From: Treponema pectinovorum
GTDB taxonomy: Bacteria; Spirochaetota; Spirochaetia; Treponematales; Treponemataceae
Length of the DNA: 64,000 nt
Reading direction: 5' to 3'
Assembly (NCBI RefSeq): GCF_900497595.1
Contig: NZ_UFQO01000005.1
Location: 85,785 to 149,784 of the forward strand
The notes below the pieces were generated by a model. It saw only the letters and a list, made by a program, of their open reading frames with translations. It was not told where the DNA came from and ran no database searches. This document shows, piece after piece, positions 25,563-33,689 of the stretch (position 1 is its first letter; every line of letters starts with the position of its first letter). The translations under genes were made by a program, and so were the position numbers.

Positions 25563-27668
25563 ATGGTTAATAAAGTAACTTATAAAATTGGTGATGAAGA
25601 ACTAATCCTCGAAACTGGAAAAATCGGAAAACAGGCAAACGGTTGTGTTTATGCTCAATATGCAGGCACTTCTGTTATAGCAACTGTTTGTGCTTCTTCT
25701 GAAGTTAAAGAAGGATTGGACTTTGTTCCTGTTACTGTTGAATACAACGAAAAGTATTATGCTGCTGGAAAAATTCCTGGTGGTTTTGTAAAGAGGGAAG
25801 GGCGTCCTAAGGATAAAGAAATTTTGGTTTCTCGCCTTATAGATCGCCCTATGCGTCCTTTGTTTGAAACTTCATTTGGTAGAGAAATTCAGATTGTTCC
25901 TACCTGTGTTTCTGCCGATGGAATAAATCCTCCAGACATCCTTGCTGTAATAGCATCTTCTGCTGCGGTTTCTGTTTCAGATATTCCATTCCATGGACCT
26001 GTTGCGGCCGCTCGTGTTGCATATATCGCTGGTGAGTATGTTATAAATCCAACTTTTGCACAGCAGGAAAAAGCAGAACTTGAAATTGTTGTTGCTGGTA
26101 CAAAAGACGGCTTTACGATGGTAGAAGGCGGTGCAAACGAAGTTAGCGAAGAAGTTATGCTTGGTGCTTTGGAAAAGGCACAGGTTTTTATAACTGCAAT
26201 GTGCGAACTTCAGGAAAGTCTAGTTGCAAAATGCGGAAAACAAAAACTTCCACTTGCGCCTCTCAATGTTGAACTTCAAAACAAAGAAGAGATAATTGCA
26301 GAAGCAACGCCACTTTTGGAAAAAGCCTGTTTCCAGGATGGAAAATCAAACAGAGGGAATGCAATTTCTGCGGTAAAAAAGCAACTTGTAGAAAAACATG
26401 CACAGCAGTTTGAAGATGAAATTCAGAAAAAGCTTTTTGATTCTTGCTTTGACGATATTCAATACAATCTGCTAAGAAAAAGCATTCTGGATAAAGGGTT
26501 AAGAATCGACGGTCGTAAATGCGATGAAATTCGTCCTATAACTTGCGAAGTAAATGTTTTGCCTCGTCCACACGGTTCTGCTTTGTTTACTCGTGGCGAA
26601 ACTCAGTCTCTGGCAGTTTGTACGCTCGGAACAACTTTGGATGCTCAGGCTTACGATGACATTGACGGAGAGCGAAGCGAAAACTTTATACTTCACTACA
26701 ATTTTCCTCCTTATTCGGTAGGCGAAGTTGGTCGACTTACAACTGGTCGCCGCGAAATCGGACACGGATATCTTGCTCGTCGTTCTTTGGAACCGATGGT
26801 GCCTCCTGTATCACAGTTTCCTTACACAGTTCGCGTAGTATCAGAGATTTTGGAATCCAATGGTTCTTCTTCACAGGCTTCTACCTGTGGTGGTTGTCTT
26901 GCAATGCTCGCTGCTGGTGTTCCAATGAAAGAGATGGTTGCAGGCGTTGCGATGGGTCTTATAACCGAAGGCGATGAAGAAAATCCGTACAAAAGATACA
27001 AGATTCTTTCCGACATCTTAGGCGAAGAAGATCACCTTGGAGACATGGACTTTAAAGTTGCAGGAACTAAAAACGGAATCACAGGCTTCCAGATGGATAT
27101 AAAGATTGCAGGTGTTACTACACAGATAATGAAAGAAGCGCTTGCACAGGCAAAAGCTGGTCGTATGCACATTCTTTCTATAATGGAAAAGTGCATAGAT
27201 AAACCTCAGCCAATCAGTCCATTTGCTCCAAAAATTCTTACCATGAAAATAAGTCCAGATAAGATTGGTGCATTGATTGGTCCTGGCGGAAAGAACATAA
27301 AAGCACTTTGTGCACAGTACAATGTTACAATCAACACAGAAGAAGACGGAACTGTTCAGATTTACGGAAAAACTGGAAAATCTGCAGAAGAAGCAAGGCT
27401 TGCTGTAAAAGGCATCTGTGAAGATCCAGAAATTGGAACAATCTACAATGGAACTGTAAAACGAATAATGGATTTTGGTGCCTTTGTAGAAATTCTTCCT
27501 GGAAAAGAAGGGCTCTGTCATATTTCAAAACTTTCTCGACAGAGAGTTGAAAAGGTAACGGATGTTCTTCACGAAGGACAGCAGATTCCTGTAAAACTTC
27601 TTGAAGTTGACAAGATGGGACGCTTAAATCTGTCCTATGTAGACGCTCTTGAAGAACAGTCAAAGTAA
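25563..27668 (+). CDS. pnp: Polyribonucleotide nucleotidyltransferase (PNPase)
   Basis: A 701-aa protein from ATG 25563, chosen over an in-frame GTG upstream because GGAGGTG lies 6 nt before ATG. Two RNase PH domains (FVKREGRPKDKEILVSRLIDRP and the second with GSALFTRGETQSLAV), KH (KIGALIGPGGKNIKAL) and S1 (GTVKRIMDFGAFVEI) are all present. It degrades RNA from the 3' end using phosphate and takes part in the degradosome. Last gene of the cluster before a strong terminator. Confidence 0.96.
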   Translation: MVNKVTYKIGDEELILETGKIGKQANGCVYAQYAGTSVIATVCASSEVKEGLDFVPVTVEYNEKYYAAGKIPGGFVKREGRPKDKEILVSRLIDRPMRPLFETSFGREIQIVPTCVSADGINPPDILAVIASSAAVSVSDIPFHGPVAAARVAYIAGEYVINPTFAQQEKAELEIVVAGTKDGFTMVEGGANEVSEEVMLGALEKAQVFITAMCELQESLVAKCGKQKLPLAPLNVELQNKEEIIAEATPLLEKACFQDGKSNRGNAISAVKKQLVEKHAQQFEDEIQKKLFDSCFDDIQYNLLRKSILDKGLRIDGRKCDEIRPITCEVNVLPRPHGSALFTRGETQSLAVCTLGTTLDAQAYDDIDGERSENFILHYNFPPYSVGEVGRLTTGRREIGHGYLARRSLEPMVPPVSQFPYTVRVVSEILESNGSSSQASTCGGCLAMLAAGVPMKEMVAGVAMGLITEGDEENPYKRYKILSDILGEEDHLGDMDFKVAGTKNGITGFQMDIKIAGVTTQIMKEALAQAKAGRMHILSIMEKCIDKPQPISPFAPKILTMKISPDKIGALIGPGGKNIKALCAQYNVTINTEEDGTVQIYGKTGKSAEEARLAVKGICEDPEIGTIYNGTVKRIMDFGAFVEILPGKEGLCHISKLSRQRVEKVTDVLHEGQQIPVKLLEVDKMGRLNLSYVDALEEQSK

Positions 27669-27689
27669 AAAATCTTTTTGACTTTTTAT

Positions 27690-27723
27690 AATCCTGACTC
27701 GATTTTGGGTCGGGATTTTTTTT
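27690..27723 (+). terminator. Intrinsic terminator of the rimP-pnp cluster
   Basis: AATCCTGACTC (27690-27700) pairs with GGGTCGGGATT (27707-27717) across GATTTT, with G-U pairs, followed by a run of T to 27723. Confidence 0.85.
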
Positions 27724-27807
27724 GCAATTTTTTCATCAGGCGTAAGTGGATGACAACAGTTTTTTTTCATCAAGTACAGGTGGATTTATCATCTTTTAGT
27801 TTTTCGC

Positions 27808-27813
27808 TATAAT
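27808..27813 (+). promoter_or_regulatory. -10 element 6 nt before dut (leaderless type)
   Basis: TATAAT in the context TTCGCTATAAT, with only TTATCC between it and ATG 27820. No Shine-Dalgarno fits, so the mRNA should start at or near the AUG. The -35 is weak. Confidence 0.55.
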
Positions 27814-27819
27814 TTATCC

Positions 27820-28266
27820 ATGCAAAACTGTGAAATAAAAATCGTCGCCGAAGACGGTGTAAAACTTCCTTCATATCAAACATCGGGTAGCGCTGGTTGC
27901 GATATCTGTGCATATCTTCCAGAAGGTAAATCAATCGTATTAAAACCTATGGAACGCTTTTTGGTTCCAACGGGAATTAAGATGAGCATTCCAGAAGGCT
28001 TTGAAGTGCAAGTTCGCCCACGCTCTGGGCTTGCCGCAAAAAATGGGGTAACCTGCTTGAACACTCCTGGCACTATCGACAGCGATTATAGGGGAGAGGT
28101 AAAAATCATCCTTATAAATTTAGGCAGCGAAGATTTTGAAATAAATTCTGGCGACCGAATCGCACAACTGGTTGTTGCTCCTGTAACACAGGCTAATTTT
28201 CTTCTGGTAGATGAACTTGATAAAACTGCTCGTGGTGAAGGTGGCTTTGGTCATACTGGAAAATAA
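27820..28266 (+). CDS. dut: dUTP diphosphatase
   Basis: A 148-aa trimeric dUTPase with all five motifs: SAGCDI, RPRSGLAAKNG, GTIDSDYRGEV, RIAQLVVAPV and GEGGFGHTG. It hydrolyses dUTP to dUMP and pyrophosphate, keeping uracil out of DNA and supplying thymidylate synthesis. The length is normal. A TATAAT hexamer 6 nt upstream suggests a leaderless transcript. Confidence 0.95.
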   Translation: MQNCEIKIVAEDGVKLPSYQTSGSAGCDICAYLPEGKSIVLKPMERFLVPTGIKMSIPEGFEVQVRPRSGLAAKNGVTCLNTPGTIDSDYRGEVKIILINLGSEDFEINSGDRIAQLVVAPVTQANFLLVDELDKTARGEGGFGHTGK

Positions 28267-28281
28267 TTTTTTTGTAATTTT

Positions 28282-29691
28282 ATGCCTCGACTAAACTTAA
28301 AAAAAATAAAGGATTTCCTGTATTTAAAATATCATTCTTCTTGGTTGTCTCGTCATATCCGTCATGTAGAAGCACTTGGATATTATTATCACAGGCTTTG
28401 GACAAAAAGCCCTCTTCGCATAAAAATTCAAACTATTTATGAGCAAAAGATAAAAACTTTTTTAGAGGATTTTAACCTTTTAAATTGGATTTTTCATAAA
28501 ACGGCTGTAATTTTATTTAAGTTAGGATTAAAGACGCAATCTCAAACTGTAGACGGTTTTATGCAGGAAAAATCTGGCTTAAACCGCCACGTATTTTATC
28601 GCTATCTTTTGCGAGAGCTTTTTCTTTATTTTTTTGTCGCATTTTTGTTTTTCTTTTTTATTTTTTTTGTAAATCAAATACTTTTAATAATTCAAAAAAT
28701 TCTGGAAAAAAAAGTTCCGCTTTGGGATGTCATCCTTCTTATGACTTATGCATTGCCTTCTATAATTGCACAGTCTGCCCCATTTGCAACGCTCGTCGGT
28801 TTTTTGATGTGTCTTGGGCGTTTGGTTTCTGAAAATGAAATTTTAATTTTTCGAGCATCGGGACAAAGTTATAAGACAATCCTCTTGCCAGTTTTGATTT
28901 TGGGTGGAGCGATTTCGCTTGGCTCATTTTTTGTAAACGATTTTCTTCTTCCGTTGGGAACTATAAAATACAACAGGCTGTATCGCTCAATTCTGGTATC
29001 AAATCCTGCGATAGAACTTGAACCTAACTCTGTAAAAAAAGCAGTCGATAAAATTTTGGTAATTGGAAATGTGCTCGGCGATAAAGTAAGCGATCTGATT
29101 TTTTTTGACACGAGTTCCGACGGTCAACAGCGAATAATAATCGCGCAAGATTCGACCGTAAAAAAATCGTCTTCCGACGGCGTTTTGATGAATCTTGAAA
29201 TGGACGATTCTGTTGTTTTATTTTTTGATAAAGAGAAAAAAGATTCTTACGAAATTTTAACTGCTCAAAAAACTCAACTCAATGTCTTTGAATCTTCTAT
29301 CGAAGCAGCGTCTTTTAGAGTTAGCCCAAGGGAAATGACTTCTTACGACTTACGAAGGCGAATAAAAGATATGGAAAAAAGCGACGATTATTCTAAAAAG
29401 CAGCTCAATTCATATAAGCTTGAATACAACAAAAAATTTTCGCTTCCCTTTGGTTCAATTTTTTTTGCTTTTTTGGCACTTCCGCTCGCTTTTCTTTTTG
29501 GTAAGCACAATGGGCAGACGATTGGACTTATAATTGGAATTGTAATCTGCGTTCTGTACTGGACAATGATGATTTTGGGTCAGATTTTTGGAAACCGTGG
29601 TGGCTTGAATGGTTTTTTGGTTATGTGGCTTCCAAACATCACGATTACGATTGCAGGAACGCTTTTTTATTTAAAACTTTTGGGTAAGTGA
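28282..29691 (+). CDS. LptF/YjgP-type permease with N-terminal extension
   Basis: A 469-aa membrane protein of the YjgP/YjgQ family. After an unusual basic, soluble stretch of about 100 residues, it has an N-terminal TM helix (LFLYFFVAFLFFFFIFFVNQIL), two more helices, a periplasmic beta-jellyroll and C-terminal helices (LALPLAFLFGKHNGQTIGLIIGIVICVLYW). In LPS bacteria LptF/LptG with LptB extract LPS from the inner membrane. Treponemes generally lack LPS, so another lipid is a likely substrate. It overlaps the next permease by one base. Confidence 0.8.
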   Translation: MPRLNLKKIKDFLYLKYHSSWLSRHIRHVEALGYYYHRLWTKSPLRIKIQTIYEQKIKTFLEDFNLLNWIFHKTAVILFKLGLKTQSQTVDGFMQEKSGLNRHVFYRYLLRELFLYFFVAFLFFFFIFFVNQILLIIQKILEKKVPLWDVILLMTYALPSIIAQSAPFATLVGFLMCLGRLVSENEILIFRASGQSYKTILLPVLILGGAISLGSFFVNDFLLPLGTIKYNRLYRSILVSNPAIELEPNSVKKAVDKILVIGNVLGDKVSDLIFFDTSSDGQQRIIIAQDSTVKKSSSDGVLMNLEMDDSVVLFFDKEKKDSYEILTAQKTQLNVFESSIEAASFRVSPREMTSYDLRRRIKDMEKSDDYSKKQLNSYKLEYNKKFSLPFGSIFFAFLALPLAFLFGKHNGQTIGLIIGIVICVLYWTMMILGQIFGNRGGLNGFLVMWLPNITITIAGTLFYLKLLGK

Positions 29692-30761
29692 TGACTTTAG
29701 TAAAATACATATTTAAAAAATTTTTTCCGTTATTCATAGGTTCGCTGCTGTTTTTTGCCTTTGTCCTGGTTTTAGTGGATTTGTTTTTGAACCTTTGGAA
29801 TTTTATTTCAAATGCTGTCAGCGCCCAAAGGGTTTTTACTATAATGATTTTATATTTCCCAAAGGCAATCTGGTATTCCGCTCCGCTTTCAATTTTGTTT
29901 GCGGTTTCGTACACGCTTTCCGACTTTTATGCAAATAACGAATTGATTGCAGTCTTTGCTTCTGGAGTTCCGCTTGTAAAATTCACTTTTCCGATTCTCG
30001 CGTTTTCGTTCCTTTTGAGTTTTGCACTTTTTTATTTTGAAGACAATCTTGTAGTTCCAACCTATGCCAAAAAAGTTGAATTGCAGGATTTTTCACTCAA
30101 TCGGGAAAAAAGTTTAAATAACGATAAGATTGTTGTTATGGCAGAAATGGGAAATATCGTCTACAAGGCAGATTATTATGACGATGCTTTTATGCGTCTG
30201 TATAATCTTTATGTAGTTATCAGAAACGATGATAAATCTTTAAATTGCATAATCCGCGCAGATTCTGCTCTTTGGGAAGAAAATTATTGGAAATTGAGCG
30301 GCGGACTCAAATATGTTTTTAACGAAGGAAATCTCCAATCTGCTCCAGTTGATGAAGATACGATGAAAAGGCTCACAGAATTTCCAGAAACCTTTCGCAA
30401 TAATGTAATCTCTGTAGAAACCGTAAATACAAAGCAGGCAAAAGAATACATAACTCATCTAAAGCGGGTAGGGCTTCCGTATAACGAGCCTTTGAGCATT
30501 TATTACAGAAAGTTTGCTTTTCCTTTTATACTTTTTATCGTAGTATTTTTGTCCATAGGCTTGAGTGGCAAAACTCGGAAAAACGTTATGCTCATAAGTT
30601 TGGCAAGTTGCATCACTGCCGCTGTGGTTTATTATGTCTTCCAGATGGTAACCATGTTGATGGCAAAATTTGGTATTCTTTCACCTTTTTTGGGAGCGTG
30701 GCTTCCTGTATTTTTGTTTGTAATTTTAAGCATGGTTTTGTTAAAATACGCTAGAACTTAA
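29691..30761 (+). CDS. LptG/YjgQ-type permease
   Basis: A 356-aa partner of the preceding gene; ATG 29691 overlaps its stop (TGATG), so translation is coupled. It has the same fold: N-terminal TM (LFIGSLLFFAFVLVLVDLFLNL), paired helices, soluble jellyroll and three C-terminal helices. Two adjacent YjgP/Q genes are the usual LptF-LptG heterodimer. No lptB, lptA or lptC lies next to them in this window. Confidence 0.8.
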   Translation: MTLVKYIFKKFFPLFIGSLLFFAFVLVLVDLFLNLWNFISNAVSAQRVFTIMILYFPKAIWYSAPLSILFAVSYTLSDFYANNELIAVFASGVPLVKFTFPILAFSFLLSFALFYFEDNLVVPTYAKKVELQDFSLNREKSLNNDKIVVMAEMGNIVYKADYYDDAFMRLYNLYVVIRNDDKSLNCIIRADSALWEENYWKLSGGLKYVFNEGNLQSAPVDEDTMKRLTEFPETFRNNVISVETVNTKQAKEYITHLKRVGLPYNEPLSIYYRKFAFPFILFIVVFLSIGLSGKTRKNVMLISLASCITAAVVYYVFQMVTMLMAKFGILSPFLGAWLPVFLFVILSMVLLKYART

Positions 30762-30775
30762 GGATGAGGATTTTT

Positions 30776-31915
30776 ATGATTTCTGAAATTTTCACTATAA
30801 AACACGAATCTACAGACGGCAAAGCAAGGACTGGAACTTTGCATCTTGCACACGGCGATGTTCAAACTCCAGTTTTTATGCCTGTAGGAACAAGTGCAAC
30901 TGTAAAAGCGCTTACAAAAGATGATTTGGAAGAAATTGGTTTTGAAATAATCCTCGCAAATACCTATCATCTTTTTTTGCGACCTGGAAGCGATGTTATA
31001 GAAGCGGCTGGCGGTTTGCATGGATTTTCCTGTTGGAATAAAAATTTTTTGACGGATTCTGGTGGATTTCAGGTCTGGAGCCTTTCAAAACTTCGGAAGA
31101 TAACCGAAGAAGGCGCTTTTTTTGCGAGCAATATTGACGGAAGCCGCCACATGTTTACTCCAGAAAGGGTTGTAGATGTTCAAACTCAATTCAATTCAGA
31201 TGTTCAGATGCAGTTGGATGTGTGCACTGGCTGGGGAATCGAAAAAAAAGAAGCGATAAATGCTCTTGCCATAACAGAAAAGTGGCTTGCGCGTGCAAAA
31301 GATGAATGGCTTAAAAAAAAGGATGAAGGTTATAAAGGAATTTTGCTTCCTATTGTTCAGGGGAATTTTTTCAAAGATTTGCGCAAGCGTTCCAGCGAAT
31401 TTGTAACTTCTATGGATTTGCCTGCGATTGCGATTGGTGGTTTAAGTGTTGGTGAGCCCGCGGAGGAATTTGCTTCAATGCTCGACTATACGGTGGAAAA
31501 TCTTCCAAAAACAAAAGCAAAATATGTCATGGGAATTGGCACTCCAGACTATATTTTAGATGCTGTTCGCAGCGGAATCGATATGTTCGACTGTGTTCTT
31601 CCAACTCGTAATGCAAGAAACGGTTCTTATTTTACACGAGATGGCAATCTTTCTATAAAACAGGAAAGGTTTATTCGCGATTTTTCTCCGATAGATAAGG
31701 AATGCAACTGCAAAGTTTGTCGCACATATTCTAGAAGTTATCTCAGGCATCTTTTTAAAGAGCAAGAAATTTTAAGCTGCATGCTTGCAAGTTATCATAA
31801 CCTTTATTTTTTGCACAACATGATGAAAGAAATAAGGACTTCGATTGAAGAAAATCGCTTTGAACAGTACAGAATTGATTTTTTACAGCGATATAAAGCT
31901 GGTGCTATAAAATAG
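30776..31915 (+). CDS. tgt: Queuine tRNA-ribosyltransferase
   Basis: A 379-aa protein; ATG 30776 is chosen since AGGATGAGG sits just upstream. It shows DSGGFQVWSL, the nucleophile motif FDCVLPTRNARNG and the zinc site CNCKVC plus a later His. The enzyme exchanges guanine 34 for preQ1 (or queuine) in tRNAs with GUN anticodons. Length matches the bacterial type. It directly follows the permease pair, possibly cotranscribed. Confidence 0.94.
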   Translation: MISEIFTIKHESTDGKARTGTLHLAHGDVQTPVFMPVGTSATVKALTKDDLEEIGFEIILANTYHLFLRPGSDVIEAAGGLHGFSCWNKNFLTDSGGFQVWSLSKLRKITEEGAFFASNIDGSRHMFTPERVVDVQTQFNSDVQMQLDVCTGWGIEKKEAINALAITEKWLARAKDEWLKKKDEGYKGILLPIVQGNFFKDLRKRSSEFVTSMDLPAIAIGGLSVGEPAEEFASMLDYTVENLPKTKAKYVMGIGTPDYILDAVRSGIDMFDCVLPTRNARNGSYFTRDGNLSIKQERFIRDFSPIDKECNCKVCRTYSRSYLRHLFKEQEILSCMLASYHNLYFLHNMMKEIRTSIEENRFEQYRIDFLQRYKAGAIK

Positions 31916-31945
31916 ATTTTTTTTAGATTTAGATTTTGAGGTTTT

Positions 31946-33688
31946 ATGAAAAAATTTTTTTTTATTTATTGCTTTGTTTTGATCAATTTTTTTCTCTTTT
32001 CGGATGAAAATTTGCAACAACCGCTTAAAACTGTAACTACAAATTCTCAATCGCTTGAAACTCCAGCTGCAAATTCACAATCGAAGGAAAGCAAAAATCT
32101 ACACGAAATTTCTCAATCTCAAAATGGCGAAACTTTACAAGAATCATCTCAAGAAGAAAAACTTGAAACAAAAAACGTTGAATCTTCAAAAAGCGAAAAT
32201 CAGGCACAAAGGGAAGCTGAATCAGGTGAAACTGCAAAAAAGAGACCTTTAAAACAGGATAAAGAAAAAATTGAGCGTTTGGAAATCGAATATCCCGACA
32301 CAAAAAAGGAAAATGAGGAAACGCTCAAATACGGAATGGAAGAGGACATAATCTCTTTGATTGACAATCTGTTAAAAAATGAAGATGTGCGTTTTGTAGA
32401 TGAAGTTTACGACCTTTTTTATTCAACTAAAAATACTGCAATCCGCGAAAAAATCCTCGAATATTTTACAAAATTAAAAGACCCTTGCTTAGAAGATTAT
32501 GCAATTTCAATTTTGGAAGACCCTTACGACGAAAAAACTTCAACTGTAAACGCAGTTTTTAACTATGTTCAAGCGGTAAAAACTAAGGCAGCGTTAAAAC
32601 CAGTTCTTGCACTGTTAGAAAGCGATGATGAAAAATATTTTACACCTTCTCTAACTACGATTGGCGAAATTGGCGGAAGTGAAGAGGCGGTATTTTTGAG
32701 CGAATATTTAAAACGGGAAGATTTGACGCTCGCTCAAAAGCAAAATCTTGTAAAAGTTTTGGGAAAAATAAAAGCTGTGGAAACCTTTGAAAGCCTTGTT
32801 CAAATGGCAACAGACGAAGATGAAAATTCTTTTGTGCGAATGTACAGTGCAGAAGCGATTGGTTCTATGCAAAAAGAAGAAGCTGTAGGAGTTCTTGTAA
32901 AACTATATGAAGATAACGATCCAAAATTAAGAACCTATGTTATAAAAGGGCTTTCTTATTTTCCAGAAAATGAAGAAGCCAAAAAGACTATATTGCAAGC
33001 GATTAGAGATTCTCATGTTGCTGTTCGTTTGGAAGCGATAGAAGTTTGCAAAAAAAATGATTTTAAAGAAGCGACACCTTTTATCATTTATAGGCTCGAA
33101 AAAGACAAGGAAGATTCCATCAAGAAAATTTCTTATGATGCACTTGCTTTTTTAAATACAAAAGAAGGAAACGAATATCTTGTAAAGCATATAACCGATA
33201 AAAAAGTTGCGGATAATCCAAAAAGTCGCATTGCAAGAGCACTCCTTGAATATGGCAATGCAGGCGAAAAGGAAATAATCGCTTTGGCAGAAGAATCTCT
33301 AACTGACGACAGGCGAAAATCGCTTAGATACGCTTTGGGCAAAGAATTTGCAAAATATGGCCGAAAAAGTTTTTCTGAAATCTGCAAAAAATACCTTGAA
33401 TCAAAGGATTCTGCAACGCAAGGCACAGGTCTTGATATATATGCAAAAGGCAGATACGAAGATATAACTCCGCTTGTGCGAAAGCTGGTGCTTGACGGAG
33501 CAAAAAATTCTAAAAACAATGTGAATGCAACAAAGGCAGAAAAAATTCTAGGCTCAAAAGACAGTGCAGTTTTACAGGCGGCAAAAATCAAAGAAGAAAA
33601 CGAGAAAAACAAAGAAAATAAAAATTCTTCAAAATCGAAAACACCTGCTTCGATTTCTACAAAATCCAATTCTTCCGATTCAAAATGA
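31946..33688 (+). CDS. Secreted HEAT-repeat protein
   Basis: A 580-aa protein with SD GAGG, a signal peptide (FFFIYCFVLINFFLF), a Gln/Ser/Glu/Lys-rich disordered stretch (about 20-110), then multiple helical repeats of the HEAT/PBS-lyase type (EDNDPKLRTYVIKGL, IRDSHVAVRLEAI), and a Lys/Asn/Ser-rich tail. It is probably periplasmic. HEAT repeats mediate protein contacts, but no partner can be named. It is convergent with the helicase gene, 1 nt apart. Confidence 0.75.
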   Translation: MKKFFFIYCFVLINFFLFSDENLQQPLKTVTTNSQSLETPAANSQSKESKNLHEISQSQNGETLQESSQEEKLETKNVESSKSENQAQREAESGETAKKRPLKQDKEKIERLEIEYPDTKKENEETLKYGMEEDIISLIDNLLKNEDVRFVDEVYDLFYSTKNTAIREKILEYFTKLKDPCLEDYAISILEDPYDEKTSTVNAVFNYVQAVKTKAALKPVLALLESDDEKYFTPSLTTIGEIGGSEEAVFLSEYLKREDLTLAQKQNLVKVLGKIKAVETFESLVQMATDEDENSFVRMYSAEAIGSMQKEEAVGVLVKLYEDNDPKLRTYVIKGLSYFPENEEAKKTILQAIRDSHVAVRLEAIEVCKKNDFKEATPFIIYRLEKDKEDSIKKISYDALAFLNTKEGNEYLVKHITDKKVADNPKSRIARALLEYGNAGEKEIIALAEESLTDDRRKSLRYALGKEFAKYGRKSFSEICKKYLESKDSATQGTGLDIYAKGRYEDITPLVRKLVLDGAKNSKNNVNATKAEKILGSKDSAVLQAAKIKEENEKNKENKNSSKSKTPASISTKSNSSDSK

Positions 33689-33689
33689 A

